DNA of 64,000 nt from assembly GCA_038501785.1 (NCBI GenBank), contig JBAMJR010000196.1, positions 81,001-145,000 on the forward strand, given 5' to 3'. Below are positions 52,849 to 63,179 of the stretch, in pieces. The notes below the pieces were generated by a model. It saw nothing but the letters and a program-made list of their open reading frames with translations. It did no database searches and was not told the origin of the DNA. Each line of letters starts with the position of its first letter. Positions within the stretch are counted from its first letter, which is position 1. Position numbers and translations under genes: made by a program. Source of the stretch: Myoxocephalus aenaeus. Taxonomy: Eukaryota > Chordata > Actinopteri > Perciformes > Cottidae.

Positions 52849-54766
52849 CGACCGAGGGCGTAGGTTTGGTCTCAGCATTGGTAGGGACCCCCCCACCCGC
52901 CGCCAAATAAAAAAAACTTAGTTGATATAATGTTGAACAGGCAAATGTTATTAAAATATATTAACAATTGTGTAACTTGGAACTGATTTGAACATAATAA
53001 CAGTCATAAAACCTTAGTTTAAATACAAAACAGTATTCTGCATCAAATAAATAATAATAAATAATTAAATAAATGAATAAAAAACGTTCTGCTAAAAACC
53101 GTTTCCCAATTGTGCAGTGAAAAAAGACAACGACAAAAGAAAATCTATTCTGCAGCACTTAATAGGTTATAAATGAAGTGCTTTCCTCCTTTATGCAATT
53201 ATTAGCTACTTGTATTTACTTTTCTTTTGATGTCTTATACACCATAAAGATACCTCCGTCTATCATTCACAGAGATGAACTGTTGGCCTACATCTTTAAG
53301 ATAAATCTTGTCCAGCGCAACCGTAACTTCTTGTGCTGAAGTTGCTGTACTTCGATGAGTTTGGGATCAGGCTGGTATGGTTCACTCCTCATGTCCAGGA
53401 CACTGCTACACTGACTTCCATGACGGTGACTGTGACTCAATTTGACTGTTTCCTAAACAGCAAAGAAAACTTAGCCTAGTCTGCACATGCATATTTTAAC
53501 ATAATAATAATAATAATAATAATTTGCTTAAAACAGTTAGACAATGTTTACACTGTCAGCCATAATAATGCACCTCAACACAGAATCAATTTAAGACCTT
53601 TAAGAAGCTGCTGCTTCCTCAACCTGCACTACATATGCACTGGATTTCTCAGTTTCCTGAATTGAGTTTCCTGAATTTTGAAAGCAATTTAGGATATTTA
53701 GGTAATAGGTTCAGGTTTTATGGAACAGCCTTGTTTTTTTATTCAACATCACATAATTAATAATCCAAAAGTGTTCGTGTAGCGCCCTGAAATGTTATTT
53801 AATACTGAACAATAATGACTGATTTAATACGACTGGGTCCATTTCTAATAATTTACTTTAAATGTGTGTTTAAGTTAATTCATATGTTGTTATTCCAATG
53901 TTTGAGAACATTGATTACCTGTATACACATACTGACTGTGAAGGGAAGACAGTACAGTATTGACCCTGTAGAAGAGAGTGCTGTCTCTTTAAGAGAGGAG
54001 CTGGAAGACGTGCAGTATGCAGGCTGAAGACCAAAATGTGTGCTTGCGTTTAACCTGGGATTTGTTTTAATAAAAGTTGCAAACCGAAGAAGGACGTGTT
54101 TGTGGACAGTTCGTTTTAAGGGTGCAACACTGACATAAGGTCAGATTCCCCAAACATCCTTCAATTTCATTGCTAGTGCATGGTAATTCTTAACAAAATG
54201 CCATGAAGACCTCACCTGAAGCCCTGATGGTCCAGCTGCTGCTTCCTCAACCTGCACTGCATCTGCACTGGATTTCTGAGTTTCCTGAATGCATTTCAAA
54301 ATAATGCAGGTTTGCACTGTGTAGGTATAGTTAGCCTACTACTAGTTAACTAACAACGACCTGGGCTTCTTGATAGCTACTTACGTGGTGAAAAAACTTT
54401 GGGTGGCATTTCCCTATCTACAAAGCACAAAAGGGTTATCAATATCAATGCTGAGACCAAACGAAATACTAATGAGACTTTGTCTTTCTGCTAGTCAAGA
54501 TTCACGTAGTGTTCCTGACTCGCCACTTCAGCCAATTAACTGACAGCATCTTGTCTCACAGGCTCGAAGGCGCATTGGAAAACGTGGAAATGTATTTTTC
54601 ACTCTTCTGAGCGACGAACATAGTATAGATAATAATACGAATGAGTTTTCAAATATATTGTGCAAAACATGTTTTCCGTATTTGGTGGGGACAATTGTGT
54701 CTTTCCCAAACTTTGGTCGTGACTAGTCCCTATGGAACCTATGCAAACCTACACCCTTGGTCCCGA
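52849..54766. mobile_element. Inverted-repeat-bounded element of about 1.9 kb, composite
   Basis: Left GACCGAGGGCGTAGGTTTGG and right CAAACCTACACCCTTGGTC are imperfect inverted repeats, and the left text GTCTCAGCATTGGTAGGGAC is a frequent fish transposon end. Inside, a ~60-bp sequence (GCTGCTTCCTCAACCTGCAC) occurs twice, near 53606 and 54238. Between these copies lies an LTR-like segment (53778-54128). No transposase frame is left. Confidence 0.55.
53778..54128 (+). mobile_element. Possible solo LTR
   Basis: Begins TGTAGCGCCCTGAAATG and ends AAGGGTGCAACA (TG...CA). It contains CTCTTTAAGAGAGGAG and the polyadenylation-type ATAAAAGTTGCAAACC at about the expected place. No matching second LTR, internal genes or clear target duplication are seen, so this is tentative. 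Confidence 0.4.
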
Positions 54767-55005
54767 CCTCCTCCTCATGTGGACGATGTTGCTTTTTATA
54801 CTTCTAGGGTCACAATGGCAGGGATTTAATACAAATATATGTCACGTATACAACACAAATCCCAGCGCATCACTTTTGGTTTTCTGGTTGTTTTTTCTCC
54901 TCCAGGTGGACCAGCTGCTGTCAGAGTGTGGGGCTCCACCTGTCGGCCTTCGCTGCAAACACTGGAGACGGCCAAGCTTCATTATCTTCTGCCACCTCCG
55001 ACTCT

Positions 55006-55023
55006 CTCTCTCTCTCTCTCTCT

Positions 55024-55072
<49 letters not shown>

Positions 55073-55078
55073 GCTCTG
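55006..55078. repeat. (CT)n microsatellite
   Basis: CT run with CGCT interruptions. Confidence 0.95.
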
Positions 55079-55158
55079 TTCATATAAAAAGTGTGGGGAC
55101 TTGATTATCGGCCCATGTCGGCGAGCTGTGATCCGCTGGAACCCCGGCGACAAAACAC

Positions 55159-55208
55159 ACCTGCACACACACACGCACACATGCACACACGCACGCGCGC
55201 ATGCACAC

Positions 55209-55241
<33 letters not shown>
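55159..55241. repeat. Imperfect (CA)n microsatellite
   Basis: CACACGCA variants followed by pure CA. A (GT)n run lies at 55333-55361. Confidence 0.93.
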
Positions 55242-55245
<4 letters not shown>

Positions 55246-55369
55246 CTGTCCATGAAGTCAAATTAAATGACCCGGCTCCTTGTTATTTCCTCATACTTTC
55301 AATGTATCTCTGATGCTGGGGAATGTACCAGTGTGTGCGTGTGTGTGTGTGTGTGTGTGTGAGTAATAT

Positions 55370-56000
55370 ATTTCCCTACAGCTCAAATCATTTCCATCTC
55401 CATCAGTCATTTCTTTTCTTCTTTATTGCCTTTTCTGCTTTTTGTTTCTTCCTTCCTTCCTTCCCTCTTCTCCATCTTTACCTTTTCATTCTTCTTCTTC
55501 CCTTCCTCTCTTCCTCTCTTTTATCCACCCGTACCAATAACGTCTCCACATGTCACTGAAGGTAATCATGTTTTTTTTGTCATAAACATCCTGATGTTCT
55601 GATTGTTGTGAGTTTATCCGTCACACAGCTGCAGGAACATTTCCTTCAACAGTCTGTGAGTTGATTGGGCTAACAGCTGTGTTTCTGTTCAGTTGTTCAA
55701 GTGAAGTTATAGCAAACCTTTGCAATGCCTCAAAAAAAAGAAAAGAAAAACAGGCGTTTTTTCATTAACTGATTTGAAGATTGTTGACCTGTCAATCAAC
55801 TTGTAGCCCCGCCCTAAAGCATCCCCTGCTTTATGGTCTGTTTGAACAGTGGCGGCTGCTGGCAATTGTTTTTGGTAGGGCCATCTAATCAATTTCAACA
55901 AACATCCCAGTATGATTCAATGCAAAAAAAGGTATCACACATTACTACTCTGCAGTTAAATATTTAACATTTACTCTAACACTTTGACATAATAAGGACA
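55370..56000. other. Intergenic region
   Basis: Pyrimidine-rich near 55420-55530. CAGTGGCGGCTGCTGGCAAT at 55848 resembles the end of a fish MITE. No gene seen. Confidence 0.45.
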
Positions 56001-56004
56001 TCTT

Positions 56005-56020
56005 ATAATACAATTCAGTA

Positions 56021-56105
<85 letters not shown>

Positions 56106-56119
56106 CTGAATTGTATTAT
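56005..56119. repeat. (TA)n flanked by perfect 21-bp inverted repeats
   Basis: ATAATACAATTCAGTATATTA at 56005-56025 is the exact inverse of 56099-56119, with about 35 TA units between. The whole 115 bp can fold into one hairpin. Confidence 0.93.
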
Positions 56120-56146
56120 ATATATGAATTGTATTATATATATATA

Positions 56147-56994
56147 TTAGGGCTGGGCAAAGTAGAACAAAAATAACTGATTAATCCCCTTATTTTTCTG
56201 AGATTAATTGCATTATGCGCCAAATTCAATAATGAAGTAAAAACTAGTGTATTGCGCGCTTTTATTTTAAAGTAATGTTATATTGTTGCTTACCTTAAAG
56301 ATGTATGTTAAAGACCAGCAATTGATTAACTTTATACAAAAGCAATAAGTGCTTTTGATCTTGTTCAGTTCAGGTTTTCTTACTCAGTGAGAAAAGTCCA
56401 ATCTGTGTTGCCTTGAACAAGTGCACTGAAGTCTGGTTGAATGAGGTGGAGATGTGAAGGACAGGTATCTCAGCAGCGGCTTTGCGCATGCGCAATTAAT
56501 GCTCTGTGAGGCGGAGCGGCTCGCGGCAGCACTCGCTGCTCGTTGAGGACAGAAACTGCAGAACAAGACGTGCTTTCCCGTCAGCCTGTTGGCAACAAGC
56601 CGGTCTGTGAGGCTTTGGAAGCGCGCGCGCATACGTAAACCGCCTTCAGAGTAAAAGCAGTGCCGTTGTATTATATTTATGGCGTGTATCTTATTTATTT
56701 CTTTTTCTTTTTTGATTGACCTCATGCGGGCCGGATTGGGAGAGCCGTAAGATGCCCAGGTCTGAACTGCGCCGTCTGGGAGAGATTTAAAGTGCAGCAC
56801 CTGTGTGCGGCAGCATTAACCCCTCCCAATGCAAAAAAAAAAAAAAAAAGAATTAACGCATGATCAGATAATTAACGCCGTTAATAGTTTGCTGCGTTAA
56901 CGCGTTTTTAACGCTTTTAACATGTTTTTAACACGTTTTTAACGCGTTTTTAACGTTTTTAACGTTTTTAACGCGTTAACGTGCCTAGACCTAA
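56147..56994. mobile_element. hAT-like MITE F
   Basis: Ends TTAGGGCTGGGCA and TGCCTAGACCTAA (11 of 13 match as inverted repeats), with GATTAATTGC-like text at the left and repeated GTTTTTAACGCGTTAACG at the right. Target duplication is hidden by TA-rich flanks. The interior has no transposase. Confidence 0.7.
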
Positions 56995-57142
56995 TATATA
57001 TCATGTCGCATACCCGTCCGAAAGATAGTCCTGCACTTGACTGATGATTTCAAATGTATTGGTAAATTCCCAAAACCAACGTAAGAGCTGTGTTCAAATG
57101 CACAAAAACGCTAATTATGTTTGCTTACTCCTCGTCCGCATT

Positions 57143-57146
<4 letters not shown>

Positions 57147-57221
<75 letters not shown>
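57147..57221. repeat. (CA)n microsatellite
   Basis: About 37 CA units. Confidence 0.97.
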
Positions 57222-57222
<1 letters not shown>

Positions 57223-57464
57223 CCTTAAAACGTACAGTTATTACAACTTTAACTAACCTTGTGCCTCTTCCACGGAGTGCTAATACCGTTACCGTTTCTA
57301 ATTTGTATACAAAACTGACCATATTTTCATTAGCTTTTGACATTCAAACGGCACACATTATGACTTCCTTTAAATCATCAAGAGCCGCCTTCAGAATAAA
57401 AGCATCTCATCTTACAGGAAACCAGTTAGCTTAGCTTAACGAAGTTAAAACATTTACATGATTT

Positions 57465-57845
57465 TTTTAATGCTGTCTGTGAACCTCTGGACAAGTCCTT
57501 TAATGAAGACAGGGTCGATGTTCCTCTTCTGCAGCTGGTTGAATAGCATGTCCACATTTGGGGATGCGTGCTGCATGATGAGGATCAGCTGATGCACCTA
57601 GCAGTGGACACGTAGCAGTGGACACGTAGCAGTGGACACGTAGCAGTGGACACATAGTGAGCGTTGACGGCAGCCCCGTTGTAAGCTTGGGCGATAAGGT
57701 TGTCTGTTTGTCCGTGTGGGAGAACGGTGCTCAGCTGTTTCGTTCTGGATGGTGATGTACTTGAAGAACCACTCTTGTTTGTTACCGTTAGCATCGATGT
57801 AGCACAAGCACCAGGGTGGTGTACATGTCTGTCGTCTCAGCATTT
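57465..57845 (-). pseudogene. Decayed hAT transposase fragment (ZMYM1/DUF4371-like)
   Basis: Minus-strand frames read CYIDANGNKQEWFFKYITIQ then NETAE, and in a shifted frame IAQAYNGAAVN and, further on, MQHASPNVDMLFNQLQKRNI then DPVFIKGLVQRFTDS. AQAYNGAAV and the RYVD..GN..E..F text are typical of the catalytic core of hAT transposases of the ZMYM1-like type. A 15-bp tandem repeat interrupts the gene at 57601-57656, and at least one frameshift is present. Confidence 0.75.
57601..57656. repeat. 15-bp tandem repeat
   Basis: Four copies of TAGCAGTGGACACG inside the hAT transposase remnant. Confidence 0.9.
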
Positions 57846-57849
57846 TTTA

Positions 57850-58035
57850 CTCCCATATTAACACTTTAGTAGCACTTAAATGGCACTTACTGATAGCGCT
57901 TTGTGGTTTAACTTTGTTGAAGAAATTGTACTTTCGTGATTCCTGTTGTTCTGAGTTTGTACTCATGGTTGAATTGCACTTATTGTAAGTCAAGTCGCTT
58001 TGGATAAAAGCGTCAGCTAAATGAAATGTATATGT
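57850..58035. mobile_element. Dispersed fish repeat tail
   Basis: GTAAGTCAAGTCGCTTTGGA followed by TAAAAGCGTCAGCTAAATG is a very common 3' tail of fish SINE/LINE elements. The head is not resolved. Confidence 0.6.
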
Positions 58036-58169
58036 CCATGCTGAATCTGACCCCGTCGACTTAAAAAGCAGGCATGGAAAGCAAAATACAGCGTTAGCAT
58101 GACTGCATCTAGCTAGCCAAGCCTTCCTCGTGTACAGTACCAGTCTTTACAGAAGCTCTGCTATGACGA

Positions 58170-58420
58170 TAAACCCGTGACAAAACTAAAGAGCGCAAAT
58201 GAGCTCCACGAGAGCGCGCAAATCAAACAGCTGCGCGTAATTTACTTTGACGAGCGCTTTTACATCACTACGCGAGTAAAATCCCCGCTCACGAGAGCAA
58301 AAGTTGCTCTCGCGGGAGCAAAAGTCCCTCTTGAAGTTGGAACCTGCTCGCTCTCGAAGCTTTAACCTGCTCGCTCGCGTGTCTGTTACCTGCTCGCGCT
58401 CGAGTAGATTTTCTTTTTGA
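58170..58420. repeat. CTCGCG-rich repeat block
   Basis: Repeated GAGCGCGC, GCTCTCGCGGGAGC and CCTGCTCGCTC motifs; probably a dispersed repeat. Confidence 0.5.
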
Positions 58421-58479
58421 CAGTAAGTGGGCGGATCCAGTCACCATCGATCTCTACATCTAATTGGTTACAATCATCG

Positions 58480-58660
58480 GCTTCGGATTGGCTGGAATGC
58501 ATTTCTCACCAGCACACTGGGAACAATGGCAGATGAGAAAACACAACTGAAAGTTGACATTCTCTGAATACTACTGTTATTGAGTCACAAAATGTAATTT
58601 TAGGATGTTTTCAGGCGAGAAGTTAGTTATTTAAGCATCAAATCTGTGGTCGGTTTGTCC
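58480..58660. repeat. Dispersed repeat related to the Harbinger 5' region
   Basis: Shares GAATGCATTTC, AATGGCAGATGAGAAAAC, TAATTTTAGGATGTTTT and GAGAAGTTAGTTATTT with 60815-60990. A solo or truncated copy. Confidence 0.7.
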
Positions 58661-58666
58661 AGAATC

Positions 58667-58708
58667 ATATTTATTACGTCATATTTATTACGTCATATTT
58701 ATTACGTC
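58667..58708. repeat. Three 14-bp tandem units containing a CRE-like core
   Basis: ATATTTATTACGTC repeated three times, followed by ATATTTTT. Each junction makes TTACGTCA, a CREB/ATF-like site. Function unknown. Confidence 0.9.
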
Positions 58709-58724
58709 ATATTTTTCGCCCACA

Positions 58725-58950
58725 CCGTGAAGGCCGGTCCGTGAAAATATTGTCTGACACAAAACCGGTCCGTGGCTCAAAAAAGGTTGGTGACCGCTGT
58801 TCTATACAACCAGAGGAGTCGCCCCTGGTGGTCAGGAGAGAGAATGCAGCTTTAAGACGCAAAGCATCGGCTTCACTCTTCAGAACCAGAGATGTTTTTT
58901 GTTCTGAAACATCGAGAATTAACTCTAAAGAAACGTACGATGCCAACATT
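58725..58950. repeat. MITE end fused to the ~75-bp dispersed unit
   Basis: GGCCGGTCCGTGAAAATATT, ACCGGTCCGTGGCTC and AGGTTGGTGACCGCTG form a frequent hAT-type MITE end. It is followed at once by ACAACCAGAGGAGTCGCCCC, the unit seen at 13974 and 15440. Confidence 0.65.
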
Positions 58951-59469
58951 TGATTTTTGGTTGAAAAGAGAGAGAATATTATGACTTTATATTAGAATAT
59001 TGGATGTGTTAAAAAGCAACTGTATGAGTTCAACATACCAACTAAAAACCTGATGAAATATTAACGTTGTGTTCCCACTGAGTTGTTATTGCAGGTTGAA
59101 ATCACTGCTGTATACATAAATGTATATCAAATGATCCCACGAAGATTTCATATGAATACACACACAGATATACAAGTTATTCATCATGTAAGACCGCTCC
59201 ATCTTTCATATTCCCTTTTCAGAATCGTCTATAGATAAACCTTTTGTGTTTTTTGCCCGGATTAGCATGTAAGAGAGATGCCAAAGATAAAGAGAGACGA
59301 GAGAGAAAGAGGAAGAGCAAACGAAAGAAAAGACAGAACGAGAGGAGCCGATGCAGAGGAGACAAAAGTCCAGCTGTGAGATGAACATGGGATGAACGGA
59401 GGAAGAATAAAACGGATCTTTGGTGGAGAGAAAACTTCCAGAGCGAAGCCTGGCTTATTACCATGTAAA

Positions 59470-59477
<8 letters not shown>

Positions 59478-59551
<74 letters not shown>
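59478..59551. repeat. (CA)n microsatellite
   Basis: About 36 CA units. A second CA run, with one CAGA interruption, is at 59835-59896. Confidence 0.96.
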
Positions 59552-59831
59552 TCAGCATGGTGTTGCACAAACACAACCCGCACCAACACACACTCCTTTC
59601 ACTGCGTCTGTTTTTTGAATGAAGTTGGCTCCTGCCTGGTATTTTGATGAAGTTGGTTATTTATCGGGTGATGAAATTAAGTCAATTGCTTATTGGTATT
59701 TTAATTAAGTTTTTTTCTCCATGGGTGTTGGAGTGATTTTTTGGAGTATTTATTGGTATTTTAATGAAGTATTATTTGGCTGCAGACTCAGTGGGGGAGC
59801 AGCTGAACAGGCATACACACAGCAGGTGGCC

Positions 59832-59898
<67 letters not shown>

Positions 59899-60293
59899 TG
59901 CCTTATGCATACACAAACAAGCATAAATCTGCAAAAATACAGACACATTGACTATTCTATCACATAAATCTTATTTTTTATCATGTTGCCAAAAGTTTTT
60001 TTTCCCATAAATAAATGTAAAAAAAAAAGTATAGTTTAACAGTGCTCTCTAATTAGAAAATAAACAAACCTTTTATGTTCAGATTTTGCCTCGTGATCGT
60101 CACATTCAAATGTTTTCTTCAGGTTCAAAGTAAAACCAGAGGCCTGTTCTGTAAAATTAAACAAAGAATAGTGCTTAAAGTCCAAAACCTGACTTGAATG
60201 AACCTTAAAAACCAGTCGGGATTCAAATCGTCAATTCAAGTTCACTCAATCAGTCCGTCAGTTTTCCGTCTTGGTTCAGACTAAGGAGCCATA

Positions 60294-60612
60294 TTGAGCA
60301 GCCATGTGAAAGTTAGCCTGTTAGCTAGCATGGCAGTTCATTTGATAGTTAACCTGACAGTAAGCCTAACAGTTAACCTGACTATAAGCATGGCAGTTAG
60401 CCTGACAGTTAGTGTGACAGTTAGCCCGTTAGCTAGCATGGCAGTTAACCTGACAGTTAACCTGACTGTAAGCATGGCAGTTAACCTGACAGTTATTGTG
60501 ACAGTTAGCCTGTTAGCTAGCATGGCAGTTAATTTGATAGTTAACCTGAAAGTAAGCCTGACAGTTAACCTGATAGTTAACCTGACAGAAAGCATCGCAG
60601 TTAGCTCCATGA
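60294..60612. repeat. 12-bp minisatellite with higher-order structure
   Basis: Variants of AGTTAACCTGAC interleaved with GTTAGCTAGCATGGC. The period is a multiple of three, so both strands give long open frames (NLTVSLTV, VRLTVRLT). Not a gene. Confidence 0.93.
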
Positions 60613-61385
60613 TATTAGATGCTTCAGGCCGTTTCTCAATATGTGTACTTCTCTGTACTTGAGAACTCGTAAACTTCTGAAACGTCATCAGTCCGAGCCC
60701 AAGTACTGTTCCAATTCAAAGTTCGCATCAAGCCAAGCATGTGGCTCGCTCCTCCCATTTTACCGAGTCTACATCGGAGCTGACTTGTGTGTACTTTGGA
60801 CGGCCAAATATCCCAGAATGCATTTCACTCCAGCAAATGAAGAAATGGCGGAGGAAACAACACACAACTGTAAGTTGAAACTTTCTAAATACTACTGCTG
60901 TTAAGTCATGCGAGGTAATTTTAGGATGTTTTAGGCGATAAGTTAGTTGTTTGAGAATCAAATTGGTCTTCGGTTTGTCGAGATTCAGCCGATTTAAAAA
61001 TTTACTCCGACAATGTCGGAGCCGCTAGCGGGACCGTCAGTAAACCAGCACCGGGGGCTCAGCGCTCACGGGGCCCGGCTAGAACAGCCTGATCTCGGCC
61101 AGTCTGTTTGAAATTTGCCGGTGGTATTTACGTTTCTGTTGTACGGTTAAACATGAGCTATAATTCGGTTTGGTTGAATCTAACGAACATCTTTTGGTCT
61201 CAATAGTTTATTGTTTGTTTACAGGTAACGTTACATCCATTTTATTATTACAATTACATTTTAATTTAACTTTAACGTTGCCCTAGAGCCCTGTCTTTTA
61301 ACTTCTGACCGACTTGTTAGCTCATATTATACAGACTGATTATGCTGTCTATCATTGTGCATTATAACCTACAATTTTAATTAAG

Positions 61386-62202
61386 AACATTTGAGGAAAC
61401 CCGGGCCCTTATAGACTGGCGTGTAGCCAATGAGAGCCTTTTCACAGGCCGGCGAAATTCATGCAAAACTGGATGGGAGTGAGTATTGATTTTGAGTGCT
61501 TTTCTCTTGCGTCTAGGTAAGGGTTGTAGCCTTGTGCAGTCTCAATCTGAAATATTTAACATCTTATTGAAGAGGGTTAGGGTTGGACCTGTGTCACTGT
61601 GGTTTTATGTTTTGCCCAGGGACTTTGTTACCACAGCTGGCCTGGGGGTTACTGTAAAACAGGCCCGGAAGAAATGGAACAATTTGAAGAACAAGTACAA
61701 GGTAATCTCTTCTTTGTATTATATTTCAATTTAATATGATTCCCCGAAAAGATTAATTTGCCAGGCCAATTGTGAAACCCAACAAAGACAACAGGGATGC
61801 AGTGGGTGCTCTTTGGGACTTTGAATACATTCAAACAGTCAGCCTCACAATGTAGTAAATCATTCCCTACTTGTAGGAGCTTAGGGACCCTCCAACGGGA
61901 AAAGGAGTGGAGGCCGGTAGTGTGACTGCTGGCACCTGGCAGTGGTACAGCGTCATGGATGCTGCACTCCAGGGGCAGCAAACCTGACTGCCACTACAGG
62001 TGGCAGTCAGGTCAGTGCACCGGCCTCTGTCCCTTCTACTGAAGAAGCAAGGGATGCCAAGCAGCCCAGCAGGAAGAGGACCAGGGACAGAGAGGGTGTC
62101 CTGGACTTCTTGAAAGAGCAGGCAGAGAGGAAGAAAGGCAAAGAGAGGCAGTGGCAAGAGAGGCAGAGGGCCTTCCTCCTCCTCCCCCTCCTCCTCCTCT
62201 AG
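61386..62202 (+). CDS. Harbinger Myb/SANT-like DNA-binding protein (one frameshift)
   Basis: Three exon-like blocks with good splice sites: 61386-61478 (TFEETRALIDWRVANESLFT then GRRNSCKTGW, donor GA|GTGAGT), 61620-61701 (DFVTTAGLGVTVKQARKKWN then NLKNKYK, donor AAG|GTAATC) and from 61877 (ELRDPPTGKGVEAG then TAGTWQWYSVMDAALQG). The trihelix-like WRVANESLF...KKWNNLKNKYK...W.W...MDAAL pattern is that of the accessory protein that carries Harbinger transposase to the nucleus and binds DNA. Near 61965-61985 the frame must shift by one to continue into the basic tail KRTRDREGVLDFLKEQAERK, ending at about 62202, so this copy is probably dead. The first exon is not certain. Confidence 0.75.
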
Positions 62203-63175
62203 GATGTCACCTGCTGCCACACAAATGTTGTGAAGGACACAACAGGCAGCGATCACCTTTGGGGCAAACAACGGTTTGATCTCCAGGGCCTTCAAGAAAA
62301 TGGAGCGCCAGCATGTTTTCAGGACCCCAAAGGTGCGTTCAATGATGTTTGCCCTTGCATGGTGCCTGTTATAGCGGGCTTCCACTTGGCCTGTGAATTA
62401 ACATAGAAAATGTAAGGTGTCAACAAAGTAACAATTTGGTGTGTGTGTGTGCTTGTGTGTGTTCGTTCTTACTTGCGACAGGCTGGCGGTAGGGTGTCAT
62501 GATCGCAACGGGATGTTGCAGACACGGGTACCCTCCATCTCCCAACAGAAAGTACCCAGCCGGTGGATACAGGGCCTGCCTATACATCGGCGACCTCCGC
62601 AGCATGAGCGCATCATGGACCGAACCTGGGTTTCCGATGTACACATCTAGAAATGCCCTGCAGTAGAATTGAGGGGAACATTTTCCGATTGATGTACGAC
62701 CTCTTGTGCTCTGCAGGAGGAAGGATCCGGACATGACACCCATCGATGGCACCGGCAGCACAGCGGAACGCCTCATGGCCAGCAAGGCGAGCAAAGCCAG
62801 CCCCCACCTCCTCCATCTCCTCCATCTCCTCTACTTTGGGGAAATGCACCACTCTATGGAGGTTCGTCATCATTTCATCCACCACGTTGTGGACGATCCT
62901 GCACACTGTGGACAGTGGCATGGCAAAAATGTCGGAGGTGACCCTGTAGGAGGCGCCACAAGCAAGCCAGTACACCGTCACCAGCAGCTCAAGCTCATGG
63001 CTCCATCCGTGTTTTTTTTGCCGGGGCAGCATCTGGACCAGCATGTTAATGCTGTTCCTGGAGAGCCTGAAGGCTGGTCTCAGGTCAGCTTCAGACCAGA
63101 ACATGCAAAGAATGGGGACATGGTCCTTCAGTTGCACATATCTTTGAACAGGACTTTGGTCCTGGTCCTATTTAA
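61867..63175 (-). CDS. Harbinger DDE transposase (HARBI1-like), frame-disrupted
   Basis: The first coding block runs from about 63175 (QRYVQLKDHVPILCMFW, AFRLSRNSINMLVQML, TVYWLACGASYRVTSDIFAM) to the first catalytic Asp in FRCAAGAIDGCHVRILPP and YINRKMFPSILLQ. A deletion or frameshift near 62655 then intervenes; the frame resumes as FLDVYIGNPGSVHDALMLRR and GYFLLGDGGYPCLQH (second Asp). An intron follows with donor CGCAA|GTAAGA (about 62475) and acceptor TTCACAG (about 62393). The last block reads QVEARYNRHHARANIIERTF (catalytic Glu) then GVLKTCWRSIF and VLHNICVAAGDILEEEE. The three-part DDE domain is complete in content but broken in frame. Its C-terminal frame overlaps the opposite-strand Myb-like gene. 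Confidence 0.82.
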
Positions 63176-63179
63176 AAAA

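Noticed and set aside
54732..55313. 193-codon plus frame including QVDQLLSECGAPPVGLRCKH
   Set aside because: Most of it is CT and CA microsatellite. The short unique part has no donor site or recognised homology.
60294..60688. Over 110-codon frames on both strands (NLTVSLTV / VRLTVRLT)
   Set aside because: They come from a 12-bp minisatellite whose period preserves the frame.
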